A stretch of 64,000 nt of DNA from Peribacillus frigoritolerans. Its GTDB lineage: Bacteria > Bacillota > Bacilli > Bacillales > DSM-1321. A program made the translations under genes and the position numbers. A model generated the notes under the pieces. It was given only the letters and a program-made list of their open reading frames with translations. It did no database searches and was not told the DNA's origin. Position 1 is the stretch's first letter. Each line of letters opens with the position of its first letter. The stretch is taken from contig JAUPFL010000001.1 of the NCBI GenBank assembly GCA_030562215.1, forward strand, positions 3,584,501-3,648,500, in the 5' to 3' direction. This document shows positions 20,560-29,133 of the stretch, piece after piece.

Positions 20560-20575
20560 TGCAAATACCATGCCA
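20560..20575 (-). promoter_or_regulatory. Sigma-54 (-24/-12) promoter
   Basis: On the minus strand TGGCATGGTATTTGCA is an exact match to TGGCAYRNNNNTTGCW, with the GG and GC elements ten bases apart. It lies 30 bases before the TAXI start, downstream of an NtrC-type gene, and should drive the TAXI-ABC operon. Confidence 0.85.
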
Positions 20576-20595
20576 AGTCGATTTTTCGCTTTAAA

Positions 20596-20674
20596 CCGCA
20601 AATTCTGCCGATTTCTTGAAAGTTATATAAGGATAAACCGGCAATTTTTTCCGGTTATCCAGAAAAAATTGCCG
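20596..20674. promoter_or_regulatory. Upstream activator sites for the NtrC-type regulator
   Basis: At 20638-20674 the arms CGGCAATTTTTTC and GAAAAAATTGCCG are exact inverted copies around a ten-base spacer. Each half also forms its own CCGG-type dyad. A third weaker copy, CCGCAAATTCTGCCG, lies at 20596-20610. They stand about 35-115 bases upstream of the sigma-54 promoter, the usual place for enhancer-binding protein sites. Confidence 0.65.
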
Positions 20675-20684
20675 ATTAACACGT

Positions 20685-22059
20685 TTATTCTCCTTTTGAA
20701 ATGAGCTTGATTTTATCACGAAGGCTTCTTTCAGAAATTTTTAGGATTTGGGCTGTTTTTTGCCGATGATTTTTACAATATTGAAGAGTGGCTGTTATCA
20801 CTTTTTCTTCTATCTCTTTCATGGAAATGCCAATGGGAATCCTGAAACTGTTAAAATCGCCGTCATTGCCATCCGGCTGGAGGATGAACTTCTGTTCTTG
20901 AACATATTGCGGCAAGTCGGTTTCTTCCATTCTTTTCGAGTTTGATAGGGCAACAGCATATTCTATAATGTTTCCAAGCTCACGGACATTCCCAGGGTAA
21001 TGATAATCCAGTAAAATCCGACGTGCGGTTGCCGAGAATGTCTTTTCTTCACGATTCATATCCTTAGCGTGTTTTTATAAAATAATCCATAAGCATCGGT
21101 AAATCTTCTTTTCTATCTCTTAAAGGCGGCATCGAGATGGGAATGACATTTAGCCTGAAAAACAAATCCTCCCTAAATTCACCTTCGATCACCATTTGTT
21201 CCAGGTTTTTATTGGCTGCACTTATAATACGGACGTCCAATGAGATTTTTGTATTGGATCCCAGAGGCGTCACTTCCCGTTCCTGCAATACCCTTAATAA
21301 CTTGGCTTGAAGTGGAAGGGGCATTTCACTAATCTCATCCAGAAAAAGGATGCCTCCATTAGCAGCAACGAATTTCCCTTCCTTCCTTTGAGTTGCACCG
21401 GAAAATGCTCCCTTCTCATAACCAAACAATTCAGATTCCAACAGCATCTCAGGAATTGCTGCACAATTGACGATCTGGATGGGATTGTTTTTCCTTCTTC
21501 CCAGCGTATGGATATTTCGAGCTACAAGCTCCTTTCCAGTACCACTTTCACCCGTGATAAGAACACTGGAATCAATATCTTTCACTCTTTCAATCATTGA
21601 GAAAATACGCTGCATCGCTTTGCTGTTACCAAGGAAGTTACCAAATCCCTTTTGAATCTCTAATTCTTCATGTAATGTCTCCAATTGATTGGACATCTGT
21701 TTGAATTCGGCTGCCCTCATCAAGAGCAAAGAAAGTTCTTCTATATTAATTGGCTTTTCAATATAGTAGTAGGCTCCTTTTTTTATGGCCTCGATGGAAG
21801 TTTCAATGGATGAATAGGCAGTCATCATGATGACTGTTACGTTAGGTGCCATTTGTTTGATTTTCTGTAGGACATCAAGTCCACTTTTATTTCCTATTCT
21901 CAAATCAAGTAACACAATATCAAAGTGCTGATTGTCGATCTTCCGTAGTCCCTCATCCGGGTCAGTAGTTGTCACGACTACATAAGAATCTTCCAATGCA
22001 AAGCTAAGAGCGGTGCAAATAGCAGGTTCATCATCAATTACCAATACATGCATTTTCAT
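20685..22059 (-). CDS. NtrC-family sigma-54-dependent response regulator (frameshifted)
   Basis: A response regulator of about 458 residues. The receiver domain has D9/D10, the phosphoacceptor D52 (LLDLR), T80 and K102. The AAA+ domain has Walker A GESGTGKE at 170-177 and Walker B ILFLDE near 237-242. The sigma-54 contact loop reads GAFSGA at 217-222 where most family members have GAFTGA. The C-terminal Fis-type helix-turn-helix contains KTAQILKISERSLRDKI. One A added near 21072 joins the last 125 residues. It follows the kinase gene by 24 bases and stands just before a sigma-54 promoter with dyads. Confidence 0.9.
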
Positions 22060-22083
22060 ATTACTCCTCCTCTTTCCAGACTA

Positions 22084-24026
22084 TTATTCGATATATAAAG
22101 GTAGTAAAATGGTGAATTTCGTTCCTGAATTAGGATGACTTTTCACATGGATATCTCCGTTATTTTCTTTAATCAGCCTATACGATAACGTAAGCCCCAA
22201 ACCGACGCCCTTTTCTTTTTTTGTGAAAAAAGGCTCGAAAATATGATTCAGTTCCTCTTGCTTCATCCCTTTTCCCGTATCGGATATGGTAATCCGCCCT
22301 GTCTTTTCGTTCTCTTTGTCAATGGTGACTTTAATGGTCTTTTCCTTTGTTTCTTCAACGGCATCAATCGAATTCAACACAAAGTTAAGAAGTACTTGTT
22401 GAATTTGTTGCAAATCTATATAAAAAATAAGGTCGTCCTCGATCGTCTGCTCGAAATTTATGTGATTTTTTTCCATTGTCACCTTATGAAAAGCAAGTAA
22501 TGAAATAAGTTCATGAGCATGGCAATTTGTAATATTTGGCGGCCGCGGACGTGCATATTCAATTAAATCGGTAACAATCCCATTCAAACGGTTAATTTCA
22601 GTAGGCAAGTGTTCCATTAGAACTTGTCGGAATTGAGGATTATCATATTTACTCGGAAGTAAATCAATGAATGTTTTAATCGATGTTAAAGGATTCCTTA
22701 TTTCATGTGCGACACCTGCAACTAGTTGACCAAGAGCGTGCAGCTTTTCTTGTGTGATCAATTTTTTCTCCAATGTTTTCTTTTCCGTCTCATCACTCAT
22801 GGAAAGTAAGTATCCGGTTTGTATATCTTCTGAATTGAACATCCTATGCATTGAATATGAAATCACCTTCTGTTCATTTTCCTCATTTAATACCAAGATT
22901 CGAAATGATCCCGTACGATCATTCCCATTTCGTTCTTGATGTAAATCTTCGAAATTCTTCATTAATTGCGAATGATTCGCAAGATTCAGAATCATTTCCT
23001 TGGAAATGTTAAGAATGTCCGTTGCCTTTGCATTGCAGCTGGTAATCATGAAATCGAGATCGAATGTTATGATGCCATTATTGATATTGTTTAAGATTTG
23101 ATCTTTAAACGCTTCAGCATTGACGATGTTTTGCCGTTGTTTTTCTAAATCCTTATTTAATAAATGTAATTTCAAAGTCTGGTTATATACGGATTTTTTC
23201 AGCTTTTGATTCCATATGTAAATGATTAGAAGGATAAGGGCCACGGCAGTTAAGATTATGATCAACCAAAATATGAATTGTTCCAGCCTGGCAATTTTTT
23301 GATTGGATTGTGGCATTACCCATTTATCGATTATCTCATTGATATTTCGGTTGGCTTTAAGTTCTGTGAGTGCATTGTCCATCATTAGAAGGAGCGATTG
23401 ATTCCCTTTTTTACTGCAATCGTATAATCCGCGGGTTCAATGACTTCATCGAGAATGATGTAATTCTTTTCTTGGCGGAACTTTTTCAAATAGAAGTCTG
23501 CAGTCCATTTGTTTCCGATGAACACATCTGCTCGGTTGTTCAATAATGTTAAAATCCCCGAGTATTGATTCGAAACGGTCGTTAAGTTTGTATTCCTCAT
23601 ATTGAGAAATGTACTGATTACTGGAGTGTTATGGTCAAGGACAACATGTGAATCGCGTAGATCCGTTAACGTATGAATATCCTGTTTCCTTTTACTAGGA
23701 ATGATTATGGATTGGGACATTGTAAAATAGGATTGAGTGAAATCAAATTGGTTATCTTTTTCAGTATTATAAGTACTTCCAACAATTGCATCAATTGTTC
23801 CGTTACTTAAGGCTTTTTCGGCTTCTTCCATCCTCATCGGTATATATTTGAAATCTACGCCATTATATTTTGCTATTTCCTCCATTAAATCAATATTGAT
23901 GCCTTTCAGCTCACCAGCTTCATTTTCAAATGAAAATGGAGGAAGAGCACTTTCTCCAGCAATTATAAATGTTTTTTGTTCAGCAAAAACAGCGGGAGAC
24001 CAAAGCGATTGAACAAAGACTATCAA
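22084..24026 (-). CDS. Sensor histidine kinase with extracellular solute-binding (SBP family 3) domain (frameshifted)
   Basis: A membrane kinase of about 650 residues. A secreted signal peptide precedes a family-3 binding domain (PPFSFENEAGELKGINIDLM), then one membrane helix near residue 245 (FWLIIILTAVALILLIIYI). A PAS-like domain and a HisKA/HATPase core follow: phosphoacceptor AHEIRNPLTS, N box NFVLNSIDA, G boxes DTGKGM and GVGLGL. One T added near 23386 joins the parts. The TTG at 24026 lacks a ribosome site. AGGAGG lies nine bases before an ATT codon at 24062 that would give a full basic signal peptide, so the true start may be that codon. Confidence 0.87.
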
Positions 24027-24062
24027 GCAAAATATACTTAATTTAAACAGCTGCTTTTTAAT

Positions 24063-24417
24063 TAAGAGCCCTCCTTCTGTGTCAAAATCCTTGCAGTCAG
24101 TGTTACTCGGCTACAACACCATGATAATATACTTCTCCAATCAGGGCTTGAACCCTTTAAAATGCTAAGAATTCTTGACACAATCTAACAATTTCCTACA
24201 AAAAGGTGTGTAATTCTATCAAACGAAATAAATAGAAACCCAGCAACCTTTGCTGGGTTTTAGGTTTGCCGAAAAAAAGAGACAGTTTATTTCAGAAATT
24301 CGGCAGGAGCGTCGCAAAATTTCTTCAAAATGAAGGAGGGTTTCAACATAAAAACATGAAGAATAACCACCATGGTTTGGACCCTTCGGAATATCCAGAC
24401 AGTGAAAAGTTTATGCT
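24063..24417. other. Gene-free stretch before the transposon end, with a T-tailed hairpin
   Basis: AACCCAGCA and TGCTGGGTT (24237-24259) form a terminator-like hairpin with TTTT on the plus side. From 24340 a short frame with a plausible AAGGAGG reads for about 22 codons (MKNNHHGLDPSEYPDSEKF) and stops at the inverted repeat. It is perhaps a gene start truncated by the insertion. I recognise no family. Confidence 0.4.
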
Positions 24418-24449
24418 GGGGTAGCGTCAGGAAAATGCCGATTTACAAC
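24418..24449 (+). repeat. Left terminal inverted repeat of the Tn3-family element
   Basis: Starts GGGGTAGCGTCAGGAAAATG and continues CCGATTTACAAC. The match to Tn1546-type ends is lost after base 24449, where the inner ACGCTAAG would be expected. Confidence 0.7.
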
Positions 24450-24470
24450 AATTCCTCAACACTATTGAGA

Positions 24471-24563
24471 ATTGAGCTTACTTCGTTACTATAGCGATAG
24501 GTAAGCCTTTGACGTAATCGCCGGTTTTTCCTTCACTTCACACCGTACAGGCGAGTTTCCCCA
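24471..24563 (-). other. Possible group II intron-like fragment
   Basis: On the minus strand the sequence contains GGGGAAACTCGCC, CTGTACGGTGTGAAGTG and TTACCTATCGCTATAG, phrases I associate with the RNA part of bacterial group II introns next to their reverse-transcriptase gene. No intron-encoded protein or domain V could be found nearby, so this is at most a remnant inside the transposon. The call rests on recall of motifs and is weak. Confidence 0.3.
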
Positions 24564-24665
24564 CGATGTTCATTTAGATAATTTTTCTAAATAAAAATGG
24601 ATAATAAAGTAATATCATACCTATAAACGAGCAAACTAAATAAAAAATAACCTCGTATTGTATTA

Positions 24666-25193
24666 CTAAAGAAGATGTATTATCAAGCTTTTTTCACCTC
24701 TTTTATATATCATTTTAAATAAAGCCCTACATAATAAATACCCAAGAATCGCCCCTAGGGTGTTCATAAGTAAATCATCAATATCCGTAATCCTATGATT
24801 TAGCAATTGACTTAGCTCAATAGCCAATGAAAAAAAGAACCCAGTACATGCAGTATTTTTAATTGTTCTAAACTGCGGCCAAATAGTTGGCAATAAAAAA
24901 CCTAACGGCATAAACAGAATAATGTTCAAAATATACGTAGTAATACCTTCAGAAGAAAATGGAAGTAAGTTGATTTCACTTATACGAATTAATGTTCCAT
25001 ATTTTCCCGCTACCCATTTATTTCCTATCCCCGTCACCATATACACTAGCGCAAGGTAGAAAAGAAAAACATACACCCATAGAAAATGCTTAATAGATAA
25101 ATTTTTTTGCGCCTTTAATAAAAATCCAATTTGAAACACAATACAAAAAATAATAGTACAAAAATAAGTATACAAAACTGTAAGTGTAAGCAT
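24666..25193 (-). CDS. vanZ: VanZ family membrane protein
   Basis: A 175-residue membrane protein, intact, with four to five helices. The family motif region NLLPFSSEG, a helix with FMPLGFLLP, then ELSQLLNHRITDIDDLLMNTLGAILGY is the classic VanZ C-terminal signature. VanZ proteins lower susceptibility to teicoplanin or related glycopeptides and lipopeptides by a mechanism not fully settled. It follows vanY by 59 bases on the same strand and is the last gene of the van block, as in Tn1546. Codons are more AT-rich than in the core genes around. Confidence 0.85.
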   Translation of the reverse strand: MLTLTVLYTYFCTIIFCIVFQIGFLLKAQKNLSIKHFLWVYVFLFYLALVYMVTGIGNKWVAGKYGTLIRISEINLLPFSSEGITTYILNIILFMPLGFLLPTIWPQFRTIKNTACTGFFFSLAIELSQLLNHRITDIDDLLMNTLGAILGYLLCRALFKMIYKRGEKSLIIHLL

Positions 25194-25252
25194 ATAGATA
25201 CGTCTCCTAACTTTACATTTAAACCTATGACTTTATCATTTTAGAACCTCAT

Positions 25253-26116
25253 TCAAGAAAATGTGGTCACAATCACTCCATCAATATTATTACCAGATAT
25301 TTTATACTGTTCATTCGCTGGTACTTCAACTTCAATTGACCCGTTTTGAGAAATGGGATAATATGAAATTGTATATTTTTTCCCTTCAACACTAACAGAA
25401 ATGCTCTTTTCTTCTTTTAAATAATCCAAATATTCTTCCAAAGCTAAATTCATTTCCTGCATAATCGCACTGTGAGGCAAGCCGACATAGCGAATATGCC
25501 ATGGTTCATATTGAATTCCTGTAATATCCGTTTTATTCGCGGGATAGCGTAAGATAAAGCCGTATTTCCAAGAACTTTCTTCTACCCACTTTCCTTCAGG
25601 TGCTTCTTCCATCTTCATTTGAGTAGACCCTACATCAAGTGCTAATCCTAAATTGTGTTCGCTATGACCAGCTGGCAAAGCATAGTCAGCCCCCATCTCC
25701 TCGTACAGTCTGTTTTGCTCATCAAATTCTCGATAACCACTGCTAATTAAGAAATTACTAACCCCATCCTCTTCAGCCGCAGCTATCATCTCCGAAAATT
25801 TTTCAGCTATTTCTTCTGATAATTTTATTTCACTATTAAGTAACTGGTATCCGGTTGTTAATTCTTTGTGTGTAAATAAATTAATGATTTCCGATTTTAT
25901 ACCAGCTTGTTGAACAGCATATTCACTGTTAACCAAAAGCAGATTCCCTTGATAGATCTGCTCTTCTGTAATCTCAATCTTTTGGGTATTTTCAGTAGCT
26001 GTATTATCATTTTGTTCATATATTTGATCCGCTACTTTATTTTCGGATATCGGTAATATATTAAAAATAAAAACTAGAAATAATGCAAAAACCAATAAAA
26101 ATCCCCACTTTTTCAT
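25253..26116 (-). CDS. vanY: D-alanyl-D-alanine carboxypeptidase VanY
   Basis: A membrane-anchored zinc carboxypeptidase of 287 residues, intact, that removes the last D-Ala from peptidoglycan precursors and so cuts glycopeptide binding. An uncleaved-looking N-terminal anchor (residues 7-22) precedes the peptidase M15 domain. It shows SSGYRE near 126, the zinc ligands His154 and Asp161 in SEHNLGLALDV, and His207 in EPWHIRYV. AAGGAGGAG lies ten bases before the ATG. About 80 bases upstream on the coding strand are direct repeats suited to VanR. Without vanHAX it would act on ordinary D-Ala-D-Ala ends. Confidence 0.9.
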   Translation of the reverse strand: MKKWGFLLVFALFLVFIFNILPISENKVADQIYEQNDNTATENTQKIEITEEQIYQGNLLLVNSEYAVQQAGIKSEIINLFTHKELTTGYQLLNSEIKLSEEIAEKFSEMIAAAEEDGVSNFLISSGYREFDEQNRLYEEMGADYALPAGHSEHNLGLALDVGSTQMKMEEAPEGKWVEESSWKYGFILRYPANKTDITGIQYEPWHIRYVGLPHSAIMQEMNLALEEYLDYLKEEKSISVSVEGKKYTISYYPISQNGSIEVEVPANEQYKISGNNIDGVIVTTFS

Positions 26117-26188
26117 TTTTAGTCTCCTCCTTGATGTAACTTGTTTATAGGATAGGAAAAACTTTTAAAATAAAAAGTGGGGTAAATA

Positions 26189-26205
26189 TTAAATTTTTCT
26201 TAAAT
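26189..26205. promoter_or_regulatory. Tandem repeat, possible VanR box before vanY
   Basis: TTAAAT occurs at 26189 and 26200, exactly 11 bases apart, inside a longer similar stretch. Eleven-base tandem repeats suit OmpR/PhoB-type dimers such as VanR. They lie in the only long gap of the van operon, between vanS and vanY. Confidence 0.35.
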
Positions 26206-26233
26206 TTTTACTTGGATTTTATTATTAATCTTC

Positions 26234-27331
26234 TTAGGAATCCGCCATTGGTAATCGGACTTCAAATATAGTGCGTATTAAATCACTTTCGGCATTTATT
26301 GTCCCATTGTGTTGCTCTAAAATATTCTTCGCAATGAATAAACCGAGACCTGTACTATTTTCTTGATGAGTTCGTGCTTTGTCACCAGTATAAAGCATAT
26401 CAAAAATATGAGGCAGTTCATCTGGAGGAATGGCATCCCCATAATTGATAACTTGAATAACTATTTCCTCTGAATCAATATAACCGTTGATATCTACATA
26501 CTGCCCCTCATGCCCATAGCGGTTTGCATTAATCAGAAGATTTTCAAACACACGTGCCAATAACTCTCCATCTCCCATAATAGATAAAGGGGAAGTAATA
26601 TTCATTCTTGCTATCAAATCGTTTTTCTCGAAGACAGGATACAACTCTTCTTTCAATTGAATAAGCAGCTCGCTTAAATCGATTTGTTTCTTTTCTATTG
26701 GTAACATACCATAATTCATCCTAGTTATTTCGAATAATTCATCAATTAACCTTTCTAAGCGTTGAGATTTGGTAAAGGCAATCGTTAAATAATGCCTGAT
26801 CTGATTTTCAGTCAAGCTATCATCCTTAAGGATTAAATCTAAATAACCTAAAACAGAGGTAAGAGGTGTGCGCAAATCATGAGCCAAATTTACTACTAAC
26901 TGCTCTTTACTACTTTCCGAGAAGTCACCCCTTTCTATGGCTTGTTCCAATTTTTCGCTTGCCAGATTAATGCTTTGTGCAATATCACTAAATTCATCAT
27001 TTGACAATATTTGAACTCGATGCTTAAAGTCACCCTGAGCGAGATAATGAATTCCTTTTGAAATCTCATTGAAATAGGCAGAATAGGGTTTTGTAAGTAT
27101 AAAGAAAAATAATATCGAAAGCGTGATAAATAAAAGTAAAAAGACGTTAAGGTCTCCAATATTTTCTATGATTTTGCGAAAATAAGCTAGTGTATCTCCA
27201 TGACTAACATTTGTATAATAATACAATTGGAGTACTTTAAAGAGTAGATATGTTATGGTGCTAGACAACAACATGCTTAAACCTAACAATATTATCATTT
27301 TTGAACGAAAGCCTCGTAGTTTTTTACCCAT
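26234..27331 (-). CDS. vanS: VanS-type sensor histidine kinase
   Basis: A 365-residue membrane kinase, intact. Two helices (residues about 13-33 and 61-80) bracket a short extracellular loop of under 30 residues, as in VanA/VanB-type sensors without a large ligand domain. A HAMP segment follows, then the phosphoacceptor His151 in NLAHDLRTPLTS, N box NLLINANRYG, and STGLGLFIAKNILE. The gene overlaps vanR by eight bases. It should phosphorylate VanR when cell-wall antibiotics are present. Confidence 0.88.
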   Translation of the reverse strand: MGKKLRGFRSKMIILLGLSMLLSSTITYLLFKVLQLYYYTNVSHGDTLAYFRKIIENIGDLNVFLLLFITLSILFFFILTKPYSAYFNEISKGIHYLAQGDFKHRVQILSNDEFSDIAQSINLASEKLEQAIERGDFSESSKEQLVVNLAHDLRTPLTSVLGYLDLILKDDSLTENQIRHYLTIAFTKSQRLERLIDELFEITRMNYGMLPIEKKQIDLSELLIQLKEELYPVFEKNDLIARMNITSPLSIMGDGELLARVFENLLINANRYGHEGQYVDINGYIDSEEIVIQVINYGDAIPPDELPHIFDMLYTGDKARTHQENSTGLGLFIAKNILEQHNGTINAESDLIRTIFEVRLPMADS

Positions 27332-28019
27332 TGAATTTATAACCTACCCCCCATACAGTTTTTATCAATTTGTTTTTTCGTTGATCCTCTTCAAGTTTTT
27401 TCCGCAAAGTACGAATATGAACCATAACGGTATTCCCACCTTCATAGTATGCATCCCTCCATACCTTTTGAAAAATATCTTCTGCACTATAAACTTTATT
27501 TGGATTACTGGCTAATAAATATAAAATTTCAAACTCTTTCGGTGTTAACTCAATATTTTTACCATATAGAGTAACTGTACGTTGTTCAGGAGAAATCGTT
27601 AATCCTCCAAATTCCAAGTTTGAGTTCTGTTTGATTTTAGGTTGATTCAACTTCATAAAGCGTCGCAGCTGTGCATTTACCCGAGCTACCAATTCAATGG
27701 GTATAAATGGTTTCGTCATATAATCGTCTGCTCCAATCACGAGTCCCTGCACTTTATCAAAATCAGACGTTTTAGCGCTCAAAAAAATAATGGGCATATT
27801 ATGTTTTTCGCGAATGCGACGTGTAACTTCATATCCATCCATTTTCGGCATCATAATATCCAAAATCAGTAAATAAATTGGTTGAGTCTGGATAACATCA
27901 ATGGTTTCTTGCCCATCCGATACCTTAATGACACGATACCCTTCTTTCTCTAAATGTATAGCAACCAAATCAGCAATTTCAACATCATCATCAGCTATTA
28001 ATATTGTTATATTTTTCAT
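27324..28019 (-). CDS. vanR: VanR-type response regulator (OmpR/PhoB family)
   Basis: A 231-residue response regulator, intact. The receiver has DDD at 10-12, the phosphoacceptor Asp54 in LILDIMMPKMDG, and the conserved Lys in MTKPFIP. The C-terminal winged helix contains ELTPKEFEILYLLA and ends KTVWGVGYKF. It is the first gene of vanR-vanS-vanY-vanZ on the minus strand. Its own promoter region (28020-28222) has three AGTTAGTT repeats. It should activate the vanY gap promoter. Confidence 0.9.
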   Translation of the reverse strand: MKNITILIADDDVEIADLVAIHLEKEGYRVIKVSDGQETIDVIQTQPIYLLILDIMMPKMDGYEVTRRIREKHNMPIIFLSAKTSDFDKVQGLVIGADDYMTKPFIPIELVARVNAQLRRFMKLNQPKIKQNSNLEFGGLTISPEQRTVTLYGKNIELTPKEFEILYLLASNPNKVYSAEDIFQKVWRDAYYEGGNTVMVHIRTLRKKLEEDQRKNKLIKTVWGVGYKFNG

Positions 28020-28098
28020 TTATTCCACTCTAGACAAAGTTATCATTAATCGTCAATAAGCCGTACGAAGTTGTATATAAAAAACATCAGTTTTTGAT

Positions 28099-28140
28099 AG
28101 TTAGTTCCGCAAAGTTAGTTTAACAGTGTGACAGTTAGTT
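28099..28140. repeat. Three direct repeats AGTTAGTT upstream of vanR
   Basis: AGTTAGTT occurs at 28099, 28113 and 28133, with intervals of 14 and 20 bases, between the resolvase and vanR. It may be a regulatory array or recombination-related. No published consensus is recalled for it. Confidence 0.4.
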
Positions 28141-28222
28141 GAATATTTTAGAGTTTTTATTTATATTCTATTGTTTCCTTTTCTTCTTTAAAAATATTGC
28201 CCATTAGCGGAATATAGAGCGG

Positions 28223-28798
28223 CTAATTATTCACTTCTGATAATTTTCTGTATAATGAAGCCCTAGATACATTAGTAATTTCACAAATTTGATTTACAGT
28301 CATATTTCCTTCTTTATATAGCTTTACCGCATAATTCATTCCTGTGTGATTTTTATGGTACTTCTTTAATCGACCTTTAAACTTTCCTTCTTTCTTAGCC
28401 AATTCAATCCCTTCACGTTGTCGCATCCTAAAAAGATCTCGCTCTAATTGGTTAACGCCAGCCATTACAGTAATTAAGAATTGGCTGTATGGGTTATCTT
28501 CTGATAAATCAAGCCATGTATCATTTAGTGATTTTAAGCCTGCCTTTTTATCTCGTATGTTATGGATTAATTCAAATAGATCTTGTGTACTACGAGTGAT
28601 TCGAGTTAATTCTGTAACATAAATGATGTCATCTTCCTGTATATCCTCTAACATTTTTTGAAGTTGCTCGCGATCCTTTGTTGCTCCTGAAGCTTTCTCT
28701 TCATATATAATATCCATTCCGATCTCGTTCAGCTGCTGAAATTGTCTTGAAGGATTCTGGCTAGTCGAACTGACACGAATATATCCGATTTTCCGCAA
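28223..28798 (-). CDS. Serine recombinase (Tn3-type resolvase / invertase family)
   Basis: A 191-residue site-specific recombinase, intact. The catalytic serine is Ser10 in GYIRVSSTSQNP. Conserved arginines follow in ELTRITRSTQDLFELI and NQLERDLFRMRQREGI. A C-terminal helix-turn-helix binds DNA (NQICEITNVSRASLYRKL). In Tn3-family elements such a protein resolves cointegrates at a res site next to its gene. It has the position and orientation of the Tn1546 resolvase relative to vanR. Confidence 0.88.
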   Translation of the reverse strand: MRKIGYIRVSSTSQNPSRQFQQLNEIGMDIIYEEKASGATKDREQLQKMLEDIQEDDIIYVTELTRITRSTQDLFELIHNIRDKKAGLKSLNDTWLDLSEDNPYSQFLITVMAGVNQLERDLFRMRQREGIELAKKEGKFKGRLKKYHKNHTGMNYAVKLYKEGNMTVNQICEITNVSRASLYRKLSEVNN

Positions 28799-28945
28799 AA
28801 AATCACCTCATTTTTGAGACAAGTCTTATGAGACGCTCTAATCTTTGATTTTATCAGTCTACTACACTTGCATCAATAGAGTATGTATGAAGATGCAATG
28901 AATAAAGCCTAAGCCGTATTAGTAAATTTTTATCACAAATTACAA
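28799..28945. other. Possible res-site region between resolvase and transposase remnant
   Basis: The interval between divergent tnpR and tnpA is where res lies in this class of transposon. Repeats such as GAGACAAGTCTTATGAGACG near 28816 are short dyads compatible with resolvase subsites. I cannot align three full subsites. Confidence 0.3.
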
Positions 28946-29070
28946 TTGTCTTCTATTGGGGCGACGGTACAACATCCTCATCAGATGAATCATTAAGAAG
29001 AAAAATACAAAAAGGATTGAATAAAGGAGAAGCCATGAATGGGCTGGCAAGAGTTATTTTAATTTATTAG
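28946..29070 (+). pseudogene. Tn3-family transposase, C-terminal remnant with internal deletion
   Basis: The translation contains FYWGDGTTSSSDE, the strongly conserved block just before the catalytic site region of Tn3-family transposases. It then jumps to LNKGEAMNGLARVI, the block near the C-terminus, and stops at 29070. Most of the 1,000-residue protein is missing. It points toward the right terminal repeat 64 bases away, as expected for tnpA. It cannot be active. Confidence 0.75.
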
Positions 29071-29133
29071 GAGAATATCATTTTAATTCAGAGAAAGTGG
29101 TCCCATTAGATTCTCTAAGATCAATGAAACTTT

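Noticed and set aside
24666..28019. Complete vancomycin-resistance operon
   Set aside because: vanH, vanA/vanB and vanX are absent: vanS is followed after 117 bases directly by vanY. High-level resistance should not be inferred.
28099..28140. CRISPR array
   Set aside because: Three octamer repeats only, with uneven 6- and 12-base gaps. No cas genes occur in the window.
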